Positions 22,825 to 34,987 of a DNA stretch of 64,000 nt are shown here, piece after piece. The notes under the pieces are model-generated. The model made no database searches. It saw only the letters and a program-made list of their open reading frames with translations, and was not told where the DNA came from. Positions within the stretch are counted from its first letter, which is position 1. Each line of letters starts with the position of its first letter. The stretch comes from Actinostola sp. cb2023 (lineage: Eukaryota; Cnidaria; Anthozoa; Actiniaria; Actinostolidae). The stretch spans positions 124,001 through 188,000 of the forward strand of contig JAUJYZ010001151.1 in NCBI GenBank assembly GCA_033675265.1, given 5' to 3'. A program made the translations under genes and the position numbers.

Positions 22825-24241
22825 TTCACTTGTATGTGTTACCCCTTTAAGAGGCTGTGCACGTAAGAACCGACCAGTCGCTTCCAGGGCGAAAAATAGA
22901 TTCGGCTGATTTTTACAGCATAGAAAAGGGTTACCGAACCTAGTTCAAAAATGCATTCCTTTTGGTTCAGTTTTGTATTTTCAAAGAAATATCGCCCGTC
23001 AAATATTGGTTGTCCGCTGAGGCCGAAAAACGACAATAAAATATGTCAATGACAAATCGGCTCAAAATCCTTTCTAGCGAAAGGAAATAGTCCAAAATGC
23101 CTGCCATTACTAAAAAGAGAGCTTTATCTTTCAAATCCGGGTTGTAGTTTTGTAAAATGTTCGTAAGTAAATTTTTTAATGGATTTTGGACTACAACACA
23201 CTAAATATGCAAATTAGCAGGTCGGGTACAAAAAGCAATATTTCGCAAAAGTGGCACCAGATCCAAACTACTCATACCCCTCATTCGAACACAATAGAGG
23301 TGCACTTACAGTTTGTACCAAAACATTTTGCGGACCAAGCTAAATGATATTGCGAGAAGCTCGACAAAGTACCGTTCGTCATCAGGTAAAATCACTTCCG
23401 GTTCATCGGTTGGCGGCCGGTTTTCGGATTTGCAACTCTTCAAATATCGGACAATTAAACCTAATCGAAGAATAAGAGTCCTACAAGATATAAAAAGCAG
23501 AAGGAAGTGGTCGAGAGGTAAAAAGTGTTTGATTTTCAATGTTAACGTGACGAAATTTAACGCTGAACTCGACATTTATTCTGTGACGTTTCACATCACA
23601 AGTGAACGAGGAAACTTAAAAAACCTCGAACAAATAATTAAATAACAATCAACCACAACTTAAGCAGATGAAGTTATTAACTGTAGAATCCCTGATCGAT
23701 TTACTAAACCAGATCTAAACGAAATTAGCGGCTTGTATCACAATCACGTACATATCATGTACATTTCATGTAAATTATCTTTGCCATCAGAAATATCAAT
23801 TTGTTTGAGCGACCGCTGCTTTTACTAAGACATCCAAGCCATACTACAAAATGTCAGATGTTTGTTCTTTGTTCAAAACTACTTCTACGTCCTGTGGAGC
23901 GTTTTATTTTTGTACGAATGTCGTGACAACATTAAGGGTCACTTGCGTGAAGCATGATATGCCATTGACTGATCACGCTCATACTGCAAAGGGCCGGACT
24001 CGATCACATTTCACTCGATGAAGTAAAAACGCATGGCTGTCCTCGTTACAGTCTTGGTAAATATTAGAGGCCTTCGAGATCGTGCCAGTATCCTTACCAC
24101 GGTATATCAACATCAAAAGACAATGGCAATGGCAAAATAAATACACCTGTTACTTGGGCTTACGTAAAATCGACCAACCTTTATTCCTATCTTCTTTACA
24201 CTTTCATTTCATTTCAAATATACATTATTTTCTTACTAGCC

Positions 24242-24466
24242 ATGTGCTCTAATTGTCGTAAAAAGCATAAAGCTGAGATGCTTTCAAGAGCTGATCGTCA
24301 TGAACTAAAAACTCCTAAAGAAACTCCAGAGGAAAAAACAAGCTCTGCGTTTAATATACATGGTTCAATTCCTACTGCAACCATCTCCTCCTCCCCGGTC
24401 AATCCGCGGGACAAACTTGGCTCTTTTGGGATTTTTTTCAAAACGTCCTCTCCCGGGGGTAGGTAG
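24242..24466 (+). CDS. Short frame in hairpin spacer, doubtful
   Basis: The peptide begins MCSNCRKKHKAEMLSRADRH, with one CxxC pair and many charged residues. It sits in the unpaired centre of the 3.4-kb hairpin element. It might be an exon remnant of the element's ancestral protein. No domain can be assigned. Confidence 0.2.
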   Translation: MCSNCRKKHKAEMLSRADRHELKTPKETPEEKTSSAFNIHGSIPTATISSSPVNPRDKLGSFGIFFKTSSPGGR

Positions 24467-24788
24467 TGGGGTAGTAAAAATATCTACCAGCGCAAAGACT
24501 GATGGGAGTATAAAAACGGGTGTCAAACTATGTGGATATCTCTCCATGATACTCCGACAGCTTTAATCTTTATTTATTAGTCACCTATTGCAGATTATTC
24601 TCCTAAGACGAATTTCTGTTTTATTTGAAACCTTAGCAAAACTGTACAGTCTGTACACTGTCAGGAAAAAGACATAAAAAGCGCGGAACTTCTTCATTCC
24701 AGTGTTTCAAGTAGTTCAAGTATTTGCGGTTTTCTTCCTAGCGTGCATTTCCTTTAACTGCTCTCTGCGCTTCCCTTTTATGTTTTAT

Positions 24789-25210
24789 GGTGCTCGGCCA
24801 TTTTTGGGGTAGGGTAGGGATGTGCCGTCATGATCCCAAAAACCTTACCCTATCCCAGACCTAAATACGGAAATTTTCCGTACCCTATCCCAGACCTAAG
24901 CTTCAAAATCTATACCCTATCCCAGACGACCCAAGCTTGAAAATCAATACCCTATCACAGACTAAAATTGTTTGTGAACAATTTGAAGCTAAGAATTTTT
25001 ATTTTGCCGCTACGATCATTTATAAACATTAGAGAATTCAAATGATCGTAAAAATGCAAAAAGAATGAAAAATACTTGGTTCGCTGTAAAAAAAACACAT
25101 ACCCTATCCCAGACCTAAGCTTGAAAATCTATACCCTATCAATCGGGCGGCACATACGTACCCGTATAGCTTATATCGGGGAGTACCCCCGACCCTCCGA
25201 CCCCCTCTTC
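24789..25210. repeat. Degenerate ACCCTATCCCAGACC repeat cluster, locus 1
   Basis: TACCCTATCCCAGACCTAAG-like phrases recur about seven times at irregular spacing, opening near GGGGTAGGGTAGGGATG and closing near GGGGAGTACCCCC. The same vocabulary occurs at 34120-34495 and 35870-36130. Confidence 0.7.
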
Positions 25211-26272
25211 GGGGGTTTCGGTACGTCCACGAGATGCTCCACAGGACGTAGTAGTAGTTTTGAATAAAGAACAAACATCTGACATTTTGTAGTATGGCTT
25301 GGATGTCTTAGCAGCGGTCGCTCAAACAAATTGATATTTATGGCAAAGATAATTTACATGAAATGTACATGATACGGTACGTGATTGTGATACAAGCCGC
25401 TAATTTCGTTTAGATCTGGTTTAGTAAATCAGGGATTCTACAGTTAATAACTTCATCTGCTTAAGTTGTGGTTGATGTTGTTTAATTATTTGTTCGAGGT
25501 TTTTCAAGTTCCCTCGTTCACTTGTGATGTGAAACGTCACAGAATAAATGTCGAGCTCAGCGCTAAATTTCGTCACGTTAATATTGAATATCAAACACTT
25601 TTTACCTCTCGACCGCTCCGTTCTGCTTTTTATATCTTGTAGGACTCTTATTCTTCGATTAGGTTTAATTGTCCGATATTTGAAGAGTTGCAAATCCGAA
25701 AACCGGCCGCCAACCGATGAACCGGAAGTGATTTTACCTGATGACGAACGGTACTTTGTCGAGCTTCTCGCAACATCATTTAGCTTGGTCCGCAAAATGT
25801 TTTGGTACAAACTGTAAGTGCACCTCTATTGTGTTCGAATGAGGGGTATGAGTAGTTTGGATCTGGTGCCACTTTTACGAAATATTGCTTTTTGTACCTG
25901 ACCTGCTAATTTGCATATTTAGTGTGTTGTAGTCCAAAATCCATTAAAAAAATTACTTACGAACATTTTACAAAACTACAACCCGGATTTGAAAGATAAA
26001 GCTCTCTTTTTAGTAATGGCAAGCATTTTGGACTATTTCCTTTCGCTAGAAAGGATTTTGAGCCGATTTGTCATTGACATATTTTATTGTCGTTTTTCGG
26101 CCTCAGCGGACAACCAATATTTGACGGGCGATATTTCTTTGAAAATACAAAACTGAACCTAAAGGAATGCATTTTTGAACTAGGTTCGGTAACCCTTTTC
26201 TATGCTGTAAAAATCAGCCGAAACTATTTTTCGCCCTGGAAGCGACTGGTCGGTTCTTACGTGCACAGCCTC

Positions 26273-26537
26273 TTAAGGTGGTTCCCGCATAATGAATGAC
26301 CGGTTTGCCGTATTTTTTTAACTCGCTCGCTCCGCGGCAATATTGCTTGGATTTTATTGTGCTTAACACAAATACTAATTCAACCATTCTGCTTTTGGAC
26401 GGTTTATTCAACATTATCATTGTAAGCCGCGTTTGTGAATGCCAGCTGATATTCAAACGACACTATTTTCACTAAAACTGCTGCCAAACGGTTTTCCCTC
26501 GTACGATATTTTTTAAACTTCGTGAACGACCTTTTAA
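26273..26537. mobile_element. 265-bp MITE, TTAA-bounded, copy 1
   Basis: The ends are TTAAGGTGGTTCCCG and CGTGAACGACCTTTTAA, imperfect inverted copies (AAGGTNGTTCNCG). It shares its left TTAA with the 3.4-kb hairpin element and its right TTAA with the next MITE. A second copy in opposite orientation lies at 27652-27922. Confidence 0.7.
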
Positions 26538-26696
26538 GGTCCCTATTAATGTTCTGACGAGGTAAGAAGGAAATTGATCCAGCCGAAATCACCAGTTCAT
26601 ATTTTTGTTGTCAATATTTGGACCTATCGGTTGTTACGTGACTTCGGCTCGAACAATTTTCTTCTTACCTCGTCAGAACATCACTATGGACCTTAA
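26534..26696. mobile_element. 163-bp MITE, TTAA-bounded
   Basis: The ends are TTAAGGTCC and GGACCTTAA, with inner inverted arms GTTCTGACGAGGTAAGAAGG and TTCTTACCTCGTCAGAAC. The arms pair over most of the element. Confidence 0.75.
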
Positions 26697-27651
26697 AGTG
26701 TATATCACCTGAAATTTTTTGTTATTTCTATGAAAAGTCTTAGATAAGTAGAAAATAATTTTAAAAGTTTGGAACGAAAATCACAACATTATCATCGTAT
26801 TTTTGGCTCGCAAAGTTCGTAAAAGAGCCAAATTTCCGAGCTTACAAAGAGGACTGGTACGAGTGGCTCGTGACGTCATCGCAGGGATCACTTCTCTTGG
26901 TCAACAAAGAAACACACGAGAGTTCACGAGAGTCTACTTGTAGTTGGTTTCAGTTGGTTTAGCCATATGACCGCGCAAGCCTGGGTACGAAGAAGCGAGA
27001 AATAATAAAAGTCCACCGTGGACTTTTATTATTAGCGATGTTTTCAATCCGTTTCCATCGACATTAATCATGTTTGTTCAAGCATCTAATGGATCACTAG
27101 TAATTATTCAAAGCATGTTCTTCATTTTCAACAATTCCTAGTGGAGATTATTTCATCTTAGAACTGACTTTGAAGCCGTTGAAAATAGTGTCGAACAGCC
27201 GTTGAGAGGCAGGTCGCCATCATCCTCGAGTGAAGAAAACCGAATTGTAATCCGGCAATTCTGATCGATTGTGAAGGAATCTTGATCATCAATCGTAGGT
27301 GCAGTACTGTTCATGACTTTTGAAGAGAAAAACTCACGTAGAACGACTTGTAAACCCGGTGAGCTTCCCACCATCTATTTATGTGTTGGGCTTCCTGTGT
27401 TTTATTTGATCGGCCGTTGGAAAATGATATCGCCGTGAATTCACATCTAGAATTCAGTCCTTTTGATATATTGAAGTTCTAATATTGCTTTCTAAGTAAA
27501 GATTAGTATCTACATGAGTCCTGTAGGTCATTTATTTAGCGATTAGAACGGTTTTAGGGGGGTTTTGTAACTCGCTACCGGGCAAGGTAGGCTTCTCAAC
27601 CGAGTGTTATTGTTTTGATTTTAATGCGCATGCGTGAGGCTTGACACTGCC
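26697..27651. other. Sequence between MITE copies, with a perfect palindrome
   Basis: No gene was recognised. 27001-27033 is a palindrome with 16-bp arms (AATAATAAAAGTCCAC) and a one-base centre. An isolated GGGCTTCCTGTG occurs near 27387. The minus-strand frame at 27153-27374 has no domain. Confidence 0.5.
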
Positions 27652-27922
27652 CCTTTAAAAGGTCGTTCACGAAGTTTAAAAAAATCGTACGAGGGAAAAC
27701 CGTTTGGCAGCAGTTTTAGTGAAAATAGTGTCGTTTGAATATCAGCTGGCATTCACAAACGCGGCTTACAATGATAATTTTGAATAAACCTTCCAAAAGC
27801 AGAATAGTTGAATTAGTATTTGTGTTAAGCATAATGAAAATCCAAGCAATATTGACGCGGAGCGAGCGAGTTAAAAAATACGGCAAACAGATCATTCATT
27901 ATGCTGGAACCACCTATAAAGT
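27652..27922. mobile_element. TTAA-type MITE, copy 2 (inverted)
   Basis: Inverted copy of 26273-26537, ending GGAACCACCTATAA. Identity is high across the full 270 bp with scattered substitutions and a few small indels. Confidence 0.7.
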
Positions 27923-28920
27923 CTTCATCATCATCATCATGATCATATAAAGTCGAAGCTGTACTAACGGCCACCTCCCCATGCACAATGACAATATCAG
28001 TGCTGCGACTGAATATTTATAGCATATTAACTAAGATAAAAACAACACCCATCCATCCATTTACACATTCATTATTTATTCATTGCAATAAAAGTAAAAG
28101 TTCTTGATATAAGGTTGTTATGTTAATATAGATATACAGCATACAGCTAGCTGTTTGAAAAACTGCAGTTGTCGCTAAAAACACTCAAACACGTACCGTA
28201 AGGAACCATGGGAAATGTCGATGAAAAGAGTCATTACGTGTGTCACGTGGTGCCCCAATAATAATGGAGGCTTGTGATGTCTCTTCTCAGAAGCTGTTTG
28301 AGTATGTTGCATATAAATACGACCCGCGTTTGTGTGCAAAGCAAACAAGCAATCGATGTAACTGGAAAAACCGCACACTCTTCTAAATTAAACTCTGGAA
28401 ATTCCATATCAGTTTTGTTGGGGTAGAATTGTTTAGCGACAACATTTGCTGAAACAGCTCAACACAATGCTCGGAAACCCAGGCGCTACTCAGTGGGCCG
28501 GAGGGGGATACGGAGCTGTTTATCCGCTCGCCCATTTCCTCCCGTCTCCATTCCCCCTCGGTCCCATTAAGTAGCCCCTGGCCTGGTTTCCAAGCATGGC
28601 TCAATACCTGCGATACTATATACGTGTAAGGTTTTGTAGATAATAAAAGACGTTTATATTCCCATACATCAAGATATAAGGCATTATAAACCTAATTACA
28701 AAAATTTTGTCGGATTGAAAATCATCAATATCACTGAAACTAAGACCGCAAGGATATCTGGGAAAGCTGTAAACGAGCCGTGTTTAATTTTATGCAGATA
28801 AAATAGATATTCTGCACTAAGATGTTATTTGATAATTGTAATTTCCCAGATTGCAGTCGGCATAACCATGCCAAGAGATTTTAGTGTACGTTGAATATGC
28901 AACCGACCATTAATCTGCAA
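27923..28920. other. Intergenic, nothing recognised
   Basis: No supported gene, RNA or repeat. The short minus-strand frames here lack domains. Confidence 0.4.
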
Positions 28921-28981
28921 CCTCGTTCCCAGGGCCCTCTCACCCTCTCTCCTCTTGGGTGAGAGGGCCCTGGGAACGAGG
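28921..28981. mobile_element. 61-bp hairpin, CTCGTTCCCAGGGCCC
   Basis: Arms of 24-25 bp (CTCGTTCCCAGGGCCCTCTC and complement) are separated by an 11-bp loop. The ends resemble the CTCGTACCCAGAGCCC end of the element at 40030-40738, so this may be a minimal relative in which almost only the TIRs remain. Confidence 0.6.
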
Positions 28982-29351
28982 CTGTTCAATTTGAATATCG
29001 ATATATTGGGATTCTATATCATTGTTTATGAGGACAGAATCGTGAAGAACAGTAGAATAGATATTATGTTCATCGATGTTTTTCCCACAATATTTACTGT
29101 GTTTCGTGACTTTTATATTTGGGAAATCCTTTGTGTTGTTGCCGTTTTGTCCCCCTTTTTCATGTGACGTCAGAGTGATATAAGGCAATTGCGACCCTGA
29201 AAATTACAACCCCAGTATCAAACTAGCTTTGCTATGATTGGTTAAAGTCTGGACACGCCCATATTTGATTGACGTCCGAGCCATTTAATTTTGAAGGTCC
29301 TACCTCAACGGCTATAACGCCTTATCTTAGGAAAAATAAATACTTTATCCT
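28982..29351. other. Downstream region of the receptor pseudogene
   Basis: No separate feature was recognised. Confidence 0.35.
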
Positions 29352-30680
29352 CTAATCTTGACTCGCGCCGCAATGGGATCGTATACACTGTCCAGTGTTG
29401 ACGATTCGCTCCCTTAGAGCCCGCCTGAAACGGTCATTTCGAAAGGCATGCAAAATTGGATTAAGGAATGAATTGATACACAGAAAAGCAACAGGGAAAT
29501 GAACAGATATCAAAGTATCAACACAATCATGTTCAAGAGAATGAGAAACAAATCCGGTTACAACTGCAAACACAATTGCAGGAAGAAAGAAGAAAAACAC
29601 GTTGGACAGAACCAACACAGCGATTCGTCCAGCGAGTTTGGACTCACGATTCACTCCTGCATTCTCACGCCTTGCAACGATGTAAATATGGATGTAGAAA
29701 ATGAAGGTTATGAAATAAGATGTTAATCCAAATACAAACATAACAACCGAGAAATAATAAAACCTAGATCTTGCGGATCTAAGGTTGACAGCTAGGCATA
29801 CATCTGATGTGTAAAAAACAGTTCCAATATATAGTACAGCCTGTCGCGAAAAGGGCTACAAACCACGATTCTATGATACAGACAATAGCCATACGACGAG
29901 AGCCGGATCCTCAGATTAGGCTTGACAATGAACACAATGACAAGATATCTCTCTAAAGTCAAGAACAACGCTGTAAAGACTGCGCTTATCTGACCCAACA
30001 ATTTTCCAACATTCCTGTCTTTGGAACAGTGTGACTATTTGCGACAAAAAGTGACTGCACTACAAAGAACATACCGAGCAACAAGTCACACAACGCCATG
30101 TTACAAACGAACAACATGGACACGATTTGACGAAGGGACTTAGACACTAAAATGTTACCAAAAACAACCAAATTAAAAACGATTGTTGGAAAACCCAAAG
30201 CATGCAGTTTGAACGTAAAAGAAGGTTTGAATCAAAGCTGAATTCTCCCTGTGACTGAAACTAAGCGTACTCGCTCTAGTACAGCGAAGTGTGTGTTTAC
30301 ACGAGAACTCAAAATGTGTGTTGTTTACAAGTTGCTCCATTGGTGAATATTGCTCCGTTTGTGTAAAAACTCTCAGATAACATATATCGTGAGTCTGTAC
30401 ACGTCTTACTTTTCGTAATGAACGAATAATGCGGTTTAGTATTTTCGTCCTGTGAATCAAGCAGTTGTTACAATACTTTGACAACGTCAGGCCAATGATG
30501 AGTTGAAGATTTCTCTTTTGTAGAATCTGTTTCTCTGGTTTCCAGTCTACAATCCCAGAGACGTCCAGAATAGAAAGGTTTGGGAGTAGGCCTGTCAAGT
30601 CACCAGTGATGTTGTGAAGAGGATTCATCGAGATATTTCTAGAATGCAAGGTAACATTATTAGCCAAGCCAGCCAAGCCA
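29352..30680 (-). pseudogene. LGR-type (LRR/relaxin-receptor-like) GPCR pseudogene
   Basis: Read on the minus strand, an LRR-like end (NPLHNITGDLTGLLPNLSIL) is followed by a degraded region and then a seven-helix domain in pieces. TM1-TM2 lies in one frame (30198-29986, GNILVSKSLRQIV..). TM3 to early TM4 lies in another (30001 onward, GQISAVFTALFLTLERYLVI). The rest of TM4 continues in a third frame (MAIVCIIESWFVALFATG) before a stop near 29790. TM5-TM7 resumes at 29741 and ends in NSFLNPILHAFRNDRFRRAL. LERY in place of DRY and the NPILHAF tail are typical of leucine-rich-repeat glycoprotein-hormone/relaxin receptors. At least three frameshifts or stops make it non-functional. The upstream LRR part runs into a 9-bp minisatellite. 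Introns cannot explain the shifts because they fall inside helices with overlapping frames. Confidence 0.75.
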
Positions 30681-30914
30681 GCCAAGCCAGCCAAGCCAGC
30701 CAAGCCAGCCAAGCCAGCCAAGCCAGCCAAGCCAGCCAAGCCAGCCAAGCCAGCCAAGCCAGCCAAGCCAGCCAAGCCAGCCAAGCCAGCCAAGCCAGCC
30801 AAGCCAGCCAAGCCAGCCAAGCCAGCCAAGCCAGCCAAGCCAGCCAAGCCAGCCAAGCCAGCCAAGCCAGCCAAGCCAGCCAAGCCAGCCAAGCCAGCCA
30901 AGCCAGCCAAGCCA
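30661..30914. repeat. 9-bp minisatellite (AGCCAAGCC), ~28 copies
   Basis: Virtually perfect tandem copies. Because the period is three codons it stays open in every frame (LAG on the minus strand, SQA on the plus). It abuts the LRR-like coding remnant of the receptor pseudogene. Confidence 0.97.
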
Positions 30915-32472
30915 GTTAAGTTGCAGAGTTATCGATGCCTCGAAAAGCTACTACAGATTTTGATGTGCGAGAAGTGACGTGTGGAGAAGTGATTAGAACA
31001 CCATCGCATGCGGGCTTGCAGTACGTCTGCTACTTGTAACGTATAATAATCAGATTGATCTTTCTTCACTTACATATACAATGTTCTAAGATTGTTTAGA
31101 CAATAAAATACTTCATAATTTAACGCTTGTATTTTGTTGTGTGCCAAAGACCTGAGCAGATGAACAATATGATTAGATTATATGACTATATAGATGCCCT
31201 GTTTGACTGCATGGCCCCTGGGGGTGGGGACGGGGAGCCGGGCCGGGGGCGGGGAGCCGGGGTGGTTTGCGACCTCCATGTGAAAGGAGTGATGATTTCC
31301 ATCTCTTTTACGGTTGCAAATTATCATTGTTTTTGGTGTTCACGACGGAACGTCAATATATTTTAGCCATCAAAGCCAGGCATCACTTAGCGGTGTACGC
31401 GAAGATATACAAAATGCTGTCATACTGTGTTGGTGTTGGTTTGATATAGACTCAGTGGTATCTTATTTGATAGGTCAAATAAAGCTTAAGCCACGCCCAT
31501 ATTGGTCTAATATAAGCGTTTAATTCAAATGTTCCGACGATAACCTTCCGTTCACATGGGAACCCCCCCGGTTGCTTGGGCATATACTATGCGGTCATAC
31601 ATAACTAAGCTGCAAACATCTGTTAAACGTACATTACACTTTAAGCTTCAAGTATCTATGGACGTGGGTTGGATGGTATATTAAGAAAACAGCGTGACAA
31701 AATCCGGTTTAATTTACAATGTCAAAGACGCTTTGATCAATTTTAATTGGTTACGAATAGATGTACCCAATGGAACAAATTAAAACAAACTTAATCAAAA
31801 CTAGTCAATCGTTGTCCGAATTCGACACAGGTAGACTCCTGGATGGCTACTATATCATATTGATATTGTTATGCAAGTTAGTCTAATAAAGGTAATTATA
31901 TGAGCAAACAATGCGGTACCTTTTAAATTATGTAATCATGCAAATATCAAAGAAAAAACATATTCTCGTGCGTCACTGAATCGGAATTAAGCAGAAGGGT
32001 TTCAGACGGTGGAACATCCCAGCCCAGTTAAAGTGAACACATCTCTATATATTTCAAGCATGAAAAACGGACATTTAATATAGAATCCTTTTTCACAATA
32101 AGCGTTAAATAACAAGTGGGCAAAACCATTTACGATAAACAAGATGAAAAACAGAAGCAAAACAACAACAACAACACCCACCCACGAACATCTACAGGAA
32201 AAAAATATCACAAGCATGTATCTGAAACGACTGATTGCCATGAAAAATGTTTCAAACGTCAGTTATCAATTTAACGTGCAAGAGTAACCTGTATTCAGAG
32301 AAGTTAAGAGGTCGATTTGTTAATTATATACTCAACACAATAAAGTAATATACATGTACGTACATAGAAAATAGTTTGAAAGTCGTTAGAATAGAATAAA
32401 AAAACATGTAAATTAATTTATTTCTTTGAAGAGCTCTTCCTGAAAGGAAACGCACAAAATATTGTAGAGGTG
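30915..32472. other. 1.5-kb intergenic stretch with a G-rich block
   Basis: No gene was recognised. 31210-31265 is strikingly G-rich (several GGGG runs, GGGGACGGGGAGCCGGG), so a G-quadruplex is possible. Confidence 0.4.
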
Positions 32473-32632
32473 TATGTTCGTTTCTTTCATTCTTTCTCTT
32501 TTCTTTCTCTCTTAATTCTTCATTTTTTTCCCACTTTTTTCTTTCTTTCTATCTCTCTATTTGCTTTCTTTCTTTCTTTCTCTCTTTCTTTCTCTCTTTC
32601 TCTCTTTCTTTCTCTCTCTCTTTCTTTCTTGT
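32473..32632. repeat. Pyrimidine-rich CTTT/CTCT tract
   Basis: 160 bp of almost pure C/T on the plus strand with TTTC and TCTC words. Confidence 0.9.
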
Positions 32633-33496
32633 TTTGATCACGATAAGTTAAGTTATACTAAAATACACGTACGTATAATAGATACACTACTGAAATATTT
32701 TTGCGCACATTTAAAATAACTGCTTCTGTCACTGGTATAAACGACTAGAGTCGTTTTCGTAAGAGTGGCAAACCTACGGTACCGTGACACTTAAATGGCT
32801 TCCTTTCTGAACCAACTCATAAAGCGTACAGGTGCAGTGTATCTCATTCAATCAAACTCTTCAGCACGGCACAGCAGCATACGCCGTAACTTTTACACGA
32901 AAATGCCTCTAAAGCGAAGTTAACACTTACAGAATCTGAAGCCCACTGAACGTGGCAAACGACTTCATTGGCAAACGCTGAAAATTGTTGAACAACAAGT
33001 CCCTAGGAATCATAACAATGCTATGAGTGACACATAATTCTTCATGGTTAGAAATAATGTTATGCGTTACTCACAAATGTGTGGTGTTAGTTTTTTCAGC
33101 CATCAAAACTTGCAGAGAACAGATATCGTGTAGTCTACAAACCACGGTCGTGCCCTTGGCATCTGTTGCGGTGCAGTAGGAATATTTCTCAGGAGAGCTG
33201 CAGGCGGTGATCGTCGTGTTAGTCGTTTGACTTTGAGCGACCAACATGCAGTACTAGCAGTAAGGTAGACGAACAAGAAATACCTCGAGCAACAGTTGAC
33301 GACATTTCGACCTCCGATTTAAAGTGATATCTTTGCTCTACTTTGCTAATCGTTTGATTCTGTTTTGTTGCCTAATGTGTACTATTTAATTACAACAAAA
33401 AATCGCACCCGCTCAAGCTACACGAATATATATATTAACTGGTTTTAATTAAATTCGGCGAAGAAACAACTTTGGCAATTGAATGAAGATTAGTAG
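32633..33496. other. Intergenic, nothing recognised
   Basis: No supported gene, RNA or repeat in this stretch. Confidence 0.4.
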
Positions 33497-33656
33497 CTCT
33501 CATACTCATTAATTATATTCATGAGGTAACCAGCCAATCCGGTGCATCAAATCCAGTCACATGATGGACCTGGATACCCCGGTATCGGCTTCGATACCGG
33601 CTTCGCTTCGGACTGGAAAACCCGTCTAGTCCTCATTCTCGGCTTTGAAACATTAC
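33497..33656 (-). mobile_element. GTAATGTTTCAAAGCCGAG element, short copy 2
   Basis: Minus-strand deletion derivative of 22391-22824: GTAATGTTTC at 33656, ending near the CTCATACTCATTAATTAT end at 33497. It lies about 20 bp from the 3' terminus of the Helentron-like copy E7. Confidence 0.65.
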
Positions 33657-33835
33657 TTCATATTTGTATGGTAACTAGACGCTCATTGAGCGTTTACTCG
33701 GCGTGTGGGATGATCAGCTGGAACTCCAGGCAATCTCTAGCCCACCGAAGCTTACCATCCTCTGTTTTTGTCTAAACCGATGTTTTGGGCTTCCTGTGGT
33801 CATGTTAACTGTATCTTGTATACGTATAGACCTTT

Positions 33836-33982
33836 TGCATAAAGCCACTAATCATATGCAGATACACAATTAACCTCACTCTGATTCAATAAAACAATGA
33901 CATCGTTGGATAGATCTTTTGTTTCGCGCTGAGTGAGAGTGAGGCTAAGCGTGTATCTGCATATGATTAGTGGCTTTATGCA
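33836..33982. mobile_element. 147-bp TIR MITE nested in E7
   Basis: The ends TGCATAAAGCCACTAATCAT and its complement are inverted over 32 bp without mismatch. Confidence 0.8.
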
Positions 33983-34119
33983 GTTCGATTCTAAGAATAT
34001 CGAACTCCTAATTATACTCAAGAAATAAAGATTAGTAGTTGTATGAGTGCTGTGAGGTGTTTAATTTAGGATAAGAGGTCTATTTAGTGTGTTTTGGGAT
34101 CGATATATTTTGAGTGCTC

Positions 34120-34604
<485 letters not shown>

Positions 34605-34987
34605 GCAACTAGGCAAGGCAGCAAGTCCCGTAATCGATCACCAAGACTTCGTTTCAGCCGAAAATAAACTGACTTTCTCGATTCGTTCAATCAAGAGCTT
34701 TTGATATGTCATAGAATGGCAATCTATCAGTGTTCTGACCTGCTTTCAGGTCGTTTACTCCACTAACGACCAGAAACTCGATTTTTTTCGAATGACATGC
34801 TTCTCTCGCTCTTCCTGGGCTTCCTGTGGCTGGGATGGACTGGAACCTCTGACCCCCCAAAAACTGCCCATTTTAAGACTCGGCGTCTGCCACAGGCAGT
34901 CCACGCCGAGTAATAAATCTAGCCGTAATTCACGTCCCATGCAGTTGGTCTACACCGATGTATCGGGTACACTACCCCGCGGATCTC

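Larger units (their letters stand above)
22846..26276. mobile_element. 3.4-kb hairpin element with ~1.05-kb arms, TTAA-bounded
   Basis: Arms 22847-23900 and 25236-26276 are near-identical inverted copies separated by 1.3 kb. The ends read TTAA|GAGGCTGTGCACGTAAG and its complement CAGCCTC|TTAA. Both strands of each arm hold matching open frames (for example MYQNILRTKLND.. at 23313-23645 and its twin at 25421-25810), but without a known domain. A TTAA target plus TIR fits piggyBac- or Kolobok-type non-autonomous elements. The length of the arms suggests an inverted duplication of one internal segment. Confidence 0.75.

Noticed and set aside
30614..30919. (SQA)n and (LAG)n proteins
   Set aside because: Product of the 9-bp minisatellite, open in all frames.
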